A stretch of DNA of 64,000 nt from an uncultured Lachnospiraceae bacterium (lineage in GTDB: Bacteria > Bacillota > Clostridia > Lachnospirales > Lachnospiraceae), in NCBI GenBank assembly GCA_910586755.1, contig CAJUJM010000070.1:11078-75077 (forward strand). Reading direction: 5' to 3'. How positions within the stretch are numbered: the stretch's first letter is position 1; each line of letters begins with the position of its first letter. Position numbers and translations under genes: made by a program. Under the pieces are notes generated by a model, which worked only from the letters and a program-made list of their open reading frames with translations, did not search any database and was not told the DNA's origin. This document shows positions 26,946-34,940 of the stretch, in pieces.

Positions 26946-26990
26946 GCGGGGCAATCCGCGTATCATAGGGAGCAAAATACCTTTTGCCCC
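26946..26990 (+). promoter_or_regulatory. Folded leader before the Fic gene
   Basis: GCGG (26946-26949) pairs with CCGC (26956-26959); GCAAAA (26972-26977) pairs with TTTTGC (26982-26987); and GGGGCAA (26948-26954) can instead pair with TTGCCCC (26984-26990). These options exclude each other. The leader ends about 47 bases before ATG 27038 and could adjust expression of the Fic enzyme. Confidence 0.35.
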
Positions 26991-27037
26991 AACATATTTA
27001 GAAGGTGCAGATTGTACTAAGAATGTGAGGTAAAAAC

Positions 27038-27640
27038 ATGCTTGAAAATAAATTGGGGATTACGGATTCAGCGGAATTAGCAAGAGCAGAAGAAAAAATT
27101 AGCAAGCAAAAGGCTGTCGAGATGTATGAAAATGGTTTTTTGGAAAGACTGGAGCCGGGAACCTATAAAAGCCTTGCAATGATTCATAAATATCTTTTCA
27201 GTGAAATCTATGATTTTGCCGGTGAGCTCCGCAAAGTCAATATCTCCAAAGGGAATTTTCGATTCGCACCACTTATGTATCTGGAAGCGGCGCTACAAAG
27301 TATTGATAAAATGCCCCAGTCAACTTTTGATGAAATAATCGAAAAATATGTAGAAATGAATATAGCCCATCCATTCAGAGAGGGAAATGGGAGAAGTACA
27401 AGGATATGGCTTGATATAATACTGAAGAAAAAGATTGGTTATGTTATTGACTGGAGTAAAGTTGATAAAGGAGATTATTTGCTTGCTATGGAGCGAAGTC
27501 CAATTAAAGATATTGAAATTAAGTTCCTTTTAAAAAATGCGCTGACAGACAATATTTATGACCGGGAAACCTATATGAAGGGAATTGATCACAGTTACTA
27601 CTATGAAGGTTATTATGCATTTAAGACCGAAGAATTATAA
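27038..27640 (+). CDS. Fic family AMP-transferase, C-terminally autoinhibited (class III-like)
   Basis: Small Fic enzyme of 200 residues expected to transfer AMP (or a related nucleotide group) to target proteins. The catalytic loop HPFREGNGRSTR is complete, with His111 as general base. Near the C-terminus the sequence SYYYEG (Ser186 to Gly191, Glu190) matches the inhibitory motif (S/T)xxxE(G/N) of class III Fic proteins, which block themselves until they oligomerise differently. No separate antitoxin gene is beside it. It is visibly AT-richer than the sugar genes around it and sits between terminator and phosphoesterase, which suggests acquisition. The target is unknown; toxin, or regulator of own-cell proteins such as gyrase, are options. 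Confidence 0.9.
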   Translation: MLENKLGITDSAELARAEEKISKQKAVEMYENGFLERLEPGTYKSLAMIHKYLFSEIYDFAGELRKVNISKGNFRFAPLMYLEAALQSIDKMPQSTFDEIIEKYVEMNIAHPFREGNGRSTRIWLDIILKKKIGYVIDWSKVDKGDYLLAMERSPIKDIEIKFLLKNALTDNIYDRETYMKGIDHSYYYEGYYAFKTEEL

Positions 27641-27684
27641 TAGAGCGTTCCAAATGAATGTGGAGTAAGAAAGGAGTTTTCCCC

Positions 27685-28362
27685 ATGATAATCGCCGTTT
27701 TATCAGACACCCACGGCCTCCTAAGACCAGAAGTGGTGGAATGGATCAAAAAAGCAGATGCCATAATCCACGGAGGGGACATTAATTCTCAAAGGGTTAT
27801 TGACGAGATATCAGCCGCTAAAAACCCAGATACGCCCCTTTACATTGTCCGGGGAAACAACGACAAAGAGTGGGCCGGATATCTGCCGGAAAGTCTTGCG
27901 TTTACCATAGAAGGAGTAAATTTTTTCCTGGTCCACAATAAAAAAGACGTCCCGGAAAAACTTTCGGGTACACAGATTATTGTTTTCGGCCATTCCCACA
28001 AATATTCAGAGAAAATGAAAGACGGCAGGCTGTGGCTGAATCCGGGAAGCTGCGGGAAGAGAAGGTTTAATCAGGAGATTACCATGGCCGTCCTTCATCT
28101 GGAAAAGGGAAGATGGAATGTGGAAAAAATAGAGATCTCTCAGGAAGCAGGAGAAAGGGTCCAAAAGAAGCATCCGGATAATTTGCTGCTTCTCATAGAA
28201 TCCGTTATTGCAGGAATGGAGAGAGGCTGGACCACAGAAAAAATCATAAAAGATTTGCAGGCAGAACCGGAGTTTGTTGACCAGATATGCCGCATTTACG
28301 TTACCCATCCGGGGGTTACTGCCAATGGGATTTTGAATAAAATAGAGGCGAATAAGGGGTAG
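27685..28362 (+). CDS. YfcE/MJ0936-like metallophosphoesterase
   Basis: Cytoplasmic phosphodiesterase of 225 residues. The first 150 residues carry the metallophosphatase motifs DTHG (residue 8 on), HGGD, RGNND, VHN and FGHSH. A C-terminal helical part of about 70 residues (from EAGERVQ on) is extra to the usual 160-180-residue family and could bind nucleic acid or a partner. ATG 27685 has AAAGGAG upstream; the frame upstream of it is short and has no good ribosome site. Substrate unknown. It stands between Fic and the alpha-galactosidase, 30 bases from the latter. Confidence 0.85.
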   Translation: MIIAVLSDTHGLLRPEVVEWIKKADAIIHGGDINSQRVIDEISAAKNPDTPLYIVRGNNDKEWAGYLPESLAFTIEGVNFFLVHNKKDVPEKLSGTQIIVFGHSHKYSEKMKDGRLWLNPGSCGKRRFNQEITMAVLHLEKGRWNVEKIEISQEAGERVQKKHPDNLLLLIESVIAGMERGWTTEKIIKDLQAEPEFVDQICRIYVTHPGVTANGILNKIEANKG

Positions 28363-28391
28363 AACAATCGAAGAACAGGGAGGATCTATCT

Positions 28392-30659
28392 ATGAGCATT
28401 TTATTTAATGAGAAGGCGGGAATTTTTAAACTGGATGCTTTGGATACCAGCTACATCATCGGTATCTTTGATGAGGACAAGTTTGTTTCACATTTATATT
28501 ATGGAAAAAAGATCTTAGATTCGGATGTTAATTATCTGTATGGTCCGTTATATCAGGTCCGTCCGTCGGCACTGCCGGGGCAGGCGGGGCGGATTATGGA
28601 TGCGATACCTTTTGAATATCCGACTTATGGCTGCGGGGATTACCGTGAACATTGTCTGGAGGTGGAAACCATTGACGGCTATCATGCCTGTGACCTGCGT
28701 TACGAATCCCATAAGATTTATCCGGGGAAACCACGTCTGGAAGGACTGCCGTCAACCTTTGAGAAAGAGGAAGGCGACTGCAATACATTGGAATTGGTAT
28801 GCCGGGACAAGGTGCTGAATCTTAAGGTAACACTTTTGTATACCACGTTTGAACACATGAATGTTATTACCCGGGCGGCGATTATTATGAACGAAGACCA
28901 GAAGGATATTTATATAAAAAGAGTAATGTCCGGCTGTCTGGAATTTGATCACCAGAATTTTGATGTAATGACGCTTCATGGAAGCTGGGAGAGGGAATGT
29001 GGACCGGTGCGTACCCCTCTGCGTCAGGGGAAGGTCACCACAGGAAGCACCAGAGGAGAGTCCGGACCGACAGACAATCCATTTCTGGCGGCGCTTTCTT
29101 TGGATGCCACGGAAGATACCGGGGAAGTATTTGCCATGAATCTGGTGTATTCCGGGAATTTTCTCGGGGTTGCGGAAGGACATCATTTCCGGGGGTCCCG
29201 GCTTGTGATGGGAATCAATCCGGTCAATTTCAGCTGGAAGCTTCCCCAAGGCCAGTGTTTCACAGCGCCGGAAGTGGTGATGGTTTATTCTGACCGGGGG
29301 CTTGGTAAGATGAGCCGAACCTTTCATGATCTGTACAGAAGGCATTTGATCCGTGATGTTTATCCGGATGCTTTAAGGCCGGTTCTTATAAATAACTGGG
29401 AAGCAACCTATTTTGATTTCACCGTGGAAAAGCTGATGGGGATTGCAGCTGAGGCGGCCAAGTGCGGGATAGAATTATTTGTGCTGGATGACGGCTGGTT
29501 TGGGGACAGAAACGATGAGAGAAGAGGCTTGGGAGACTGGTTTGTCAATGAAGAGAAGGTGCCGGGAGGCATCGGCCGTCTCTCAAGGGAGATCAATCAT
29601 CTTGGCATGAAATTTGGTTTGTGGATCGAGCCGGAGATGGTCAGCCCTGATTCTGATTTGTTCCGGGCACATCCGGATTGGGCCATCCAGATTCCGGGAA
29701 GACACCGTTCCCTGTTCCGCCATCAATACGTTCTGGACTGGTCCAGAAAGGAAGTGCGGGATCATATCTATCGTATGATTTATCAGGTCTTATCCGGCTC
29801 CAATGTTGAGTATATTAAGTGGGATATGAACCGTACTCTGACAGAGACGGCATCGGCGGCGCTTCCGGCAGATCGGCAGGGGGAGCTGTGCCACAGATAT
29901 GTTCTGGGGGTATACGAGATCATGGGGAGACTACGGGAAGATTTCCCGTCCCTCTTGCTGGAGAACTGTTCTGCGGGAGGTTCCCGGTTTGATCCGGGTG
30001 TTCTCTATTATAGTCCTCAGATATGGGGATCCGACGATTCGGATGCTATAGAACGGATTAAGATAGAAATGGGCGCTTCCATGTGCTATCCCCTTTCAAC
30101 GATAGGAGCCCATGTCAGTGCGGTGCCCAACCACCAGACCGGCAGGATTACCTCCCTTGAGACAAGAGGATATGTGGCCATGGCGGGAACCTTTGGATAT
30201 GAGTTGGACCTTGCCCGGATCAGTGAGAATGAGAAAGAGGTTATCCGCAGACAGGTAGATATCTATCATAAATACTACTGGCTTGTAAAGGAAGGAGATC
30301 TTTACCGGATAGAAGATTCTTTCGGAAATCCGGATTATGCATGCTGGATGGTGGTATCTAAGGATAAAAAGGAAGCGCTGCTGACTTATATTCAGATACA
30401 CGCATTGCCGGGATATTTTGGTGCGGCGAGAAAATTGAGGCTGAAAGGATTGCTGGAGGAAACCCTATATGAAACTACAGTCATTTCTGTATCCGCAGAG
30501 GTCAGAAATGAAGAAGCGCATCTGGAAGGAGCGGATGGTATGGAAAAGACCTATGAGACCCTTGAGCTGACCGGATCGGCGCTGATGAATGCAGGGTACT
30601 GGATGGATCGCTTGAGAGGCGATTATATGGGGATGATGTTTCATCTGAAAGCAAAATAA
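28392..30659 (+). CDS. GH36 alpha-galactosidase
   Basis: Retaining alpha-galactosidase of 755 residues, cytoplasmic, releasing galactose from raffinose-type sugars. An N-terminal beta-sandwich is followed by a barrel with NNWEATYFDF, LDDGWFG, the nucleophile motif KWDMNR with Asp478, ENCSAGGSRFD, and the acid/base block GSDDSDA with Asp548. It ends with a beta domain. GGGAGG precedes ATG 28392. A strong terminator directly follows, shared with the opposite pckA gene. It is separated from the alpha-glucoside operon by Fic and the phosphoesterase, so its control may differ; no LacI operator was seen near it. Confidence 0.94.
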   Translation: MSILFNEKAGIFKLDALDTSYIIGIFDEDKFVSHLYYGKKILDSDVNYLYGPLYQVRPSALPGQAGRIMDAIPFEYPTYGCGDYREHCLEVETIDGYHACDLRYESHKIYPGKPRLEGLPSTFEKEEGDCNTLELVCRDKVLNLKVTLLYTTFEHMNVITRAAIIMNEDQKDIYIKRVMSGCLEFDHQNFDVMTLHGSWERECGPVRTPLRQGKVTTGSTRGESGPTDNPFLAALSLDATEDTGEVFAMNLVYSGNFLGVAEGHHFRGSRLVMGINPVNFSWKLPQGQCFTAPEVVMVYSDRGLGKMSRTFHDLYRRHLIRDVYPDALRPVLINNWEATYFDFTVEKLMGIAAEAAKCGIELFVLDDGWFGDRNDERRGLGDWFVNEEKVPGGIGRLSREINHLGMKFGLWIEPEMVSPDSDLFRAHPDWAIQIPGRHRSLFRHQYVLDWSRKEVRDHIYRMIYQVLSGSNVEYIKWDMNRTLTETASAALPADRQGELCHRYVLGVYEIMGRLREDFPSLLLENCSAGGSRFDPGVLYYSPQIWGSDDSDAIERIKIEMGASMCYPLSTIGAHVSAVPNHQTGRITSLETRGYVAMAGTFGYELDLARISENEKEVIRRQVDIYHKYYWLVKEGDLYRIEDSFGNPDYACWMVVSKDKKEALLTYIQIHALPGYFGAARKLRLKGLLEETLYETTVISVSAEVRNEEAHLEGADGMEKTYETLELTGSALMNAGYWMDRLRGDYMGMMFHLKAK

Positions 30660-30668
30660 GGAAAAGAA

Positions 30669-30700
30669 TCGGGTGCGGACTGCCGCACCCGAAATTTTTT
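30669..30700. terminator. Bidirectional Rho-independent terminator
   Basis: TCGGGTGCGG (30669-30678) pairs with CCGCACCCGA (30683-30692) around ACTG, followed by TTTTTT on the plus strand and TTCTTTT on the minus strand. It would end both the alpha-galactosidase transcript and that of pckA. Confidence 0.93.
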
Positions 30701-30710
30701 GTAACAGCTT

Positions 30711-30759
30711 GTAACCGTTCAGACCGGGGCTTCTTGCCCGGAACCGTCTGAAACAGTTA
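30711..30759. repeat. Hairpin related to the GTTCAGAC repeat family
   Basis: TAACCGTTCAGAC ... GTCTGAAACAGTTA form the outer, imperfect arms and CCGGGGC/GCCCGG the inner stem. The outer arms match the ends of the cruciform at 40834-40983. It lies between the terminator and the pckA stop codon. Confidence 0.5.
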
Positions 30760-30766
30760 TCAGGGA

Positions 30767-32371
30767 TTATAACTGAGGACCAGCCGGAACTAAAGCCTTA
30801 CCAGCGTCGTTACCCTCATATTTAGAGAAGTTCTTAATGAATCTCTGAGCTAAATCCTTTGCCTTTTCTTCCCATTCAGCAGCATCTGCATAGGTATCCC
30901 GAGGATCCAGAATGTTGGTGTCAACGCCCGGAAGCTGGGTGGGAATGTCAAAGTTAAAGTAAGGAAGCTTCTTGGTAGGAGCATCTAAAATGTCGCCGTT
31001 TAAAATAGCGTCGATGATGCCGCGGGTATCACGGATGGAGATACGCTTGCCGGTACCATTCCAGCCGGTGTTTACTAAGTATGCCTTAGCGCCGCTTACT
31101 TCCATCTTCTTAACTAATTCCTCAGCGTACTTGGTAGGATGAAGCTCTAAGAATGCCTGGCCAAAGCAAGCGGAGAAGGTGGGAGTCGGCTCGGTAATGC
31201 CGCGCTCGGTACCTGCTAACTTAGCGGTAAATCCGGATAAGAAGTAGTACTGAGTCTGCTCAGGAGTTAAAACAGATACAGGCGGAAGTACGCCAAATGC
31301 ATCTGCGGAAAGGAAGATTACATTCTTGGCAGCCGGAGCAGCGGAAACCGGACGAACAATCTTCTCAATGTGATCAATGGGGTAGGATACACGGGTATTC
31401 TCGGTAACGCTCTTGTCATTAAAATCGATCTTGCCGTCAGCGTCTAAGGTAACATTCTCTAACAGAGCATTGCGCTTAATTGCGTTGTAGATATCCGGCT
31501 CGGATTCCTTGTCCAGGTTGATAACCTTTGCATAGCAGCCGCCCTCAAAGTTAAATACGCCATTGTCATCCCAGCCGTGCTCGTCATCACCGATTAACAG
31601 ACGCTTGGGATCGGTGGAAAGGGTGGTTTTGCCGGTGCCGGACAGACCGAAGAAGATAGCGGTGTTCTCTCCGTTCATATCGGTGTTTGCAGAGCAGTGC
31701 ATGGAAGCGATGCCCTTTAACGGCAGGTAGTAGTTCATCATGGAAAACATACCCTTCTTCATCTCGCCGCCGTACCAGGTATTTACAATAACCTGCTCAC
31801 GGGTAGAAATGTTGAACATAGCGGCAGTTTCGGAATTTAAGCCCAGCTCTTTGTAGTTCTCAACCTTTGCCTTGGAAGCGTTGTAAACAACGAAATCCGG
31901 CTCAAAGTTCTTTAATTCGTCCTCAGTAGGCTGAATGAACATGTTCTTTACGAAATGAGCCTGCCAGGCAACTTCCACAATAAAGCGGATTGCCATACGG
32001 GTGTCTTTGTTTGCGCCGCAGAATGCATCTACTACGAATAATCTCTTGTTGGACAGCTCTTTTAACGCAATATCTTTAACAGCGTCCCAAGCTTCCTGGG
32101 AAGCCGGATGGTTGTCGTTCTTATACTCGTCAGAAGTCCACCATACAGTGTCCTTAGAGTTCTCATCCATAACGATGAATTTGTCTTTGGGAGAACGGCC
32201 GGTGTAGATACCAGTCATAACGTTGACTGCGCCCAGCTCGCTGACCTGGCCCTTTTCAAAGCCTTCCAGTTCCGGCTTGGTCTCTTCCTCAAATAACAGA
32301 TCGTAAGAAGGATTATACACGATCTCTGTGGTTCCGGTAATGCCGTACTTGCTTAAATTAATGTCTGCCAT
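30767..32371 (-). CDS. pckA: Phosphoenolpyruvate carboxykinase (ATP)
   Basis: Cytoplasmic enzyme of 534 residues interconverting oxaloacetate + ATP and phosphoenolpyruvate + CO2 + ADP; in fermenting anaerobes it often runs toward oxaloacetate. ATP-type hallmarks: TGRSPKDKFIV, VDAFCGANKDTRMAIRFI, WYGGEMKKGMFSMMNYYLP, the P-loop GLSGTGKTTLS, and GDDEHGWDDNGVFNFEGG. The codon use is very regular, as in highly expressed genes. A good promoter lies upstream with a leader of about 90 bases. The gene is divergent from hflK and monocistronic, ending at the shared terminator. Confidence 0.97.
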   Translation of the reverse strand: MADINLSKYGITGTTEIVYNPSYDLLFEEETKPELEGFEKGQVSELGAVNVMTGIYTGRSPKDKFIVMDENSKDTVWWTSDEYKNDNHPASQEAWDAVKDIALKELSNKRLFVVDAFCGANKDTRMAIRFIVEVAWQAHFVKNMFIQPTEDELKNFEPDFVVYNASKAKVENYKELGLNSETAAMFNISTREQVIVNTWYGGEMKKGMFSMMNYYLPLKGIASMHCSANTDMNGENTAIFFGLSGTGKTTLSTDPKRLLIGDDEHGWDDNGVFNFEGGCYAKVINLDKESEPDIYNAIKRNALLENVTLDADGKIDFNDKSVTENTRVSYPIDHIEKIVRPVSAAPAAKNVIFLSADAFGVLPPVSVLTPEQTQYYFLSGFTAKLAGTERGITEPTPTFSACFGQAFLELHPTKYAEELVKKMEVSGAKAYLVNTGWNGTGKRISIRDTRGIIDAILNGDILDAPTKKLPYFNFDIPTQLPGVDTNILDPRDTYADAAEWEEKAKDLAQRFIKNFSKYEGNDAGKALVPAGPQL

Positions 32372-32464
32372 AATTCCTTTACCTCTCTTCTTTTATAGTG
32401 ATAATAACTGTCGGCAACTGCACGATCTACCCGAAGCAATCGAAAACCGATTCTTCTTAATTGT

Positions 32465-32492
32465 ATTATACATCAAACCATAATAAAAGCAA
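32465..32492 (-). promoter_or_regulatory. Promoter of pckA
   Basis: On the minus strand TTGCTT (complement of 32487-32492), 16 bases, then a perfect TATAAT (complement of 32465-32470). The untranslated leader can form an AATCG/CGATT hairpin near 32437-32455. Confidence 0.65.
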
Positions 32493-32591
32493 TAAAAAAG
32501 TTTTATTTTTAACAAACTTTTTTAACGCCATATTTATACAAAGGTTTCCGGCTTTGAGCCAGACCTTTCCAGAAAAAGAAATCCCGCCATA

Positions 32592-32620
32592 TTGTATAAA
32601 AAAATTAATAATGCTATAAT
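32592..32620 (+). promoter_or_regulatory. Promoter of hflKC
   Basis: TTGTAT at 32592-32597 and a perfect TATAAT at 32615-32620 are 17 bases apart. It is 52 bases before the start codon of hflK. The gap between pckA and hflK (300 bases) is thus explained by two divergent promoters. Confidence 0.75.
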
Positions 32621-32671
32621 GATTAGATTACTTTAAGAATCGCAGCCACACAGGACAAAAGGAGGAACAGA

Positions 32672-33985
32672 ATGGATTTCCTGATACTGATTATCATTAT
32701 TTTGATTGTGGTAAGCCAAAACCGGGAACTGGACATTCCAGGGCGGCTGAAAGGCTTTTTTGAAAAAAACAGAAGAGCTCCGGGAACAGACGGAATGCGT
32801 CCGGATGCGGATTACAGCAATGTGCCGCCTCCAGGGGGACAGGAACCGGAAAGACAAAAGTTTTGGCATCATACATCACCACAGGAAGGAAGCAAAAATA
32901 TGGAAGAGAATGGAAATAAACCTAAGAAAAAAGGAGCGGCGGTCCGCATTGCAGGTCTGGTTTGCGTCCTGGCAATCGCGGCAGTCTGCGCCATGGACTC
33001 CTTTTATATGCTAAATGAAAATACTTATGCAGTAGTTACCACCTTTGGAAGCCCTTCCGTCACCACCACGGCAGGCCTTCATTTTAAGGTGCCTTTTATT
33101 CAAAGGGTGCACAAGATTACCAAAAATATTATGGGTATGCCCATCGGCTATGCGGTGGAGGATGCAAACGACCCTACTGTGGACGAAAATTACCCGGCCA
33201 CCATATTAAAAGAATCAGAGATGATTACAAAAGACTTTAACTTCGTAGATGTGGATTTTTATATTGAATATCAGGTGGTAGATCCTATCCAGGCCTTTGT
33301 CCATGCGGATACTTACCAGGAGATTATTAAAAACCTGGCTCAATCCTATATTCGCGACACAGTAGGCACCTACAATGTAGATGACGTTATTACCACAGGA
33401 AAGAGCGAGATTCAGTCCAAAGTAAAGGAAAAACTGTCGAATCGCCTGGAAGAGGAAAATATCGGCTATGGTATCTACAATGTCACCATCCAGGACGCCC
33501 AGCCGCCTACCGCAGAAGTAACCAATGCCTTTAAGGCCGTGGAGGACGCCAAGCAGGGAATGGATACGGCCATCAACCAGGCAAAGAAATATCAGTCTGA
33601 ACAGATCCCCACCGCCAATGCTAGGGCGGATAAAGCCATCCAGGATGCGGAAGCTTACAAGCAGGAAAAGATTAACGAGGCCACCGGCCAGGCGGCCCGC
33701 TTTAATGATTTGTATCAGGAATACAGCAAATATCCCCTGATTACCAAAAAGCGGATGTTCTATGAGGCAATGGAAGAGATCTTGCCGGATCTGAAAGTAA
33801 TTATTAATTCCTCAGACGGAACTCAGACCCTGCTTCCCTTGGAGTCCTTTACCAGCGCAGGAACAGGCGGCGGAACGGGAAGTCTTGCTGGCGGCCCGGC
33901 TCCCCAGGCCGCTCCTGTCAGCCAGCCGGCAGAAGAAACCCAGGCGGATACTGAAGAAGGCAGAATGGAGGACGTTGAAATATGA
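32672..33985 (+). CDS. hflK: HflK-like SPFH/band 7 membrane protein
   Basis: Membrane scaffold protein of 437 residues; with HflC it forms a cage that regulates the FtsH protease in other bacteria. A hydrophobic N-terminus (residues 4-16) and a polar stretch precede a second membrane helix (about 95-112), then the SPFH domain (VVTTFGSPSVTTTAGLHFKVPFIQ), a coiled region rich in Ala/Gln/Lys and a Gly/Pro-rich tail. An in-frame ATG at 32900 with AGGAAGGA upstream would give the ordinary HflK N-terminus without the first helix; the start 32672 has GGAGGAA and is near the promoter, so it is preferred. The end overlaps hflC (ATGA). Confidence 0.88.
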   Translation: MDFLILIIIILIVVSQNRELDIPGRLKGFFEKNRRAPGTDGMRPDADYSNVPPPGGQEPERQKFWHHTSPQEGSKNMEENGNKPKKKGAAVRIAGLVCVLAIAAVCAMDSFYMLNENTYAVVTTFGSPSVTTTAGLHFKVPFIQRVHKITKNIMGMPIGYAVEDANDPTVDENYPATILKESEMITKDFNFVDVDFYIEYQVVDPIQAFVHADTYQEIIKNLAQSYIRDTVGTYNVDDVITTGKSEIQSKVKEKLSNRLEEENIGYGIYNVTIQDAQPPTAEVTNAFKAVEDAKQGMDTAINQAKKYQSEQIPTANARADKAIQDAEAYKQEKINEATGQAARFNDLYQEYSKYPLITKKRMFYEAMEEILPDLKVIINSSDGTQTLLPLESFTSAGTGGGTGSLAGGPAPQAAPVSQPAEETQADTEEGRMEDVEI

Positions 33986-34869
33986 AGAGAACAATAAAGT
34001 GGACATTACTTCCGTTATTTTTAATAGCAGCCGTTATCCTGCTGGCCTCCAGCATGGTAACCACCACCGCCAGGGAATATAAGCTGATCACCCAGTTTGG
34101 AAAAGTGGTTCGGATCAGCTCTGAACCGGGCTTAAGTTTTAAGATCCCTTTTATCCAGGAAGTGCAGAGTGTTCCCAAATATAAGATGATTTCCGATCTG
34201 GTGCCCAGCGATGTTACCACCAAGGATAAAAAGGTTATGACTGTGGACAGCTTTGTTATCTGGGATATTTCAGATCCTTTAAAATATCTGACCACCTTAA
34301 ATGCCAATAAAGAAAACGCCGAGGTGCGTATCGGCAATGTGGTTTACAATTCCATTAAAAACGTGCTGGCCGCCACCAACCAGGAAGATATTATTACCGG
34401 CCGGGACGGCAAACTGGCGCTGACAATTACGGAGAATATCGGCGGAGCCCTGGACAGCTACGGTATCCGCATCTATGCGGTGGAGACCAAAAAGCTGGAT
34501 CTGCCTGACTCTAATAAAGAGAGCGTATACGCCCGAATGATTTCCGAGAGAAACAACATTGCCGCCGGTTACAAGGCGGACGGCGAGTATGAGTCCAAGC
34601 TGATTATGAACAAGACTGACCGTACGGTAAGGGAGACCGTTGCCAAAGCGGACGCGGATGCGGAAAAGATAAAGGCCGAAGGCGAGGCTGAGTACATGCG
34701 GATCCTGTCTGAAGCCTATAACGACGAGTCCAAGGCGGATTTTTATAACTTTGTCCGTTCTCTGGATGCCTTAAAAGCTTCCATGGTCGGTCAGAACAAA
34801 ACTATTGTTCTGGATTCGGACAGTGAACTGGCGCGGATTTTAAGCGGAAATAATTTTTCTGGATTTTAG
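33982..34869 (+). CDS. hflC: HflC-like SPFH/band 7 membrane protein
   Basis: Partner of HflK, 295 residues. A single N-terminal membrane helix (about 7-25) is followed by the SPFH domain (LITQFGKVVRISSEPGLSFKIPF), an alpha-helical segment (ESVYARMISERNNIAAGYKADGEYES) and a charged coiled coil. The role is modulation of membrane proteolysis by FtsH by analogy. Start codon overlaps the hflK stop, so expression is coupled. It ends 71 bases before iorA. Confidence 0.92.
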   Translation: MKRTIKWTLLPLFLIAAVILLASSMVTTTAREYKLITQFGKVVRISSEPGLSFKIPFIQEVQSVPKYKMISDLVPSDVTTKDKKVMTVDSFVIWDISDPLKYLTTLNANKENAEVRIGNVVYNSIKNVLAATNQEDIITGRDGKLALTITENIGGALDSYGIRIYAVETKKLDLPDSNKESVYARMISERNNIAAGYKADGEYESKLIMNKTDRTVRETVAKADADAEKIKAEGEAEYMRILSEAYNDESKADFYNFVRSLDALKASMVGQNKTIVLDSDSELARILSGNNFSGF

Positions 34870-34877
34870 TGCGTTGA

Positions 34878-34888
34878 TGTGCTATACT
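34878..34888 (+). promoter_or_regulatory. Possible extended -10 promoter for iorAB
   Basis: TGC directly before TATACT (34883-34888) gives an extended -10 box; no good -35 is visible at the expected distance. It lies 52 bases upstream of the iorA start. Confidence 0.4.
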
Positions 34889-34940
34889 CTTGAGCAAGCA
34901 GTGCATTTGCCCCAGAACCCTGCAAAGGAGGAAACTGAAA

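Noticed and set aside
28752..29345. Minus-strand reading frame of about 197 codons inside the GH36 gene
   Set aside because: Shadow of the alpha-galactosidase; no plausible start region or domain.
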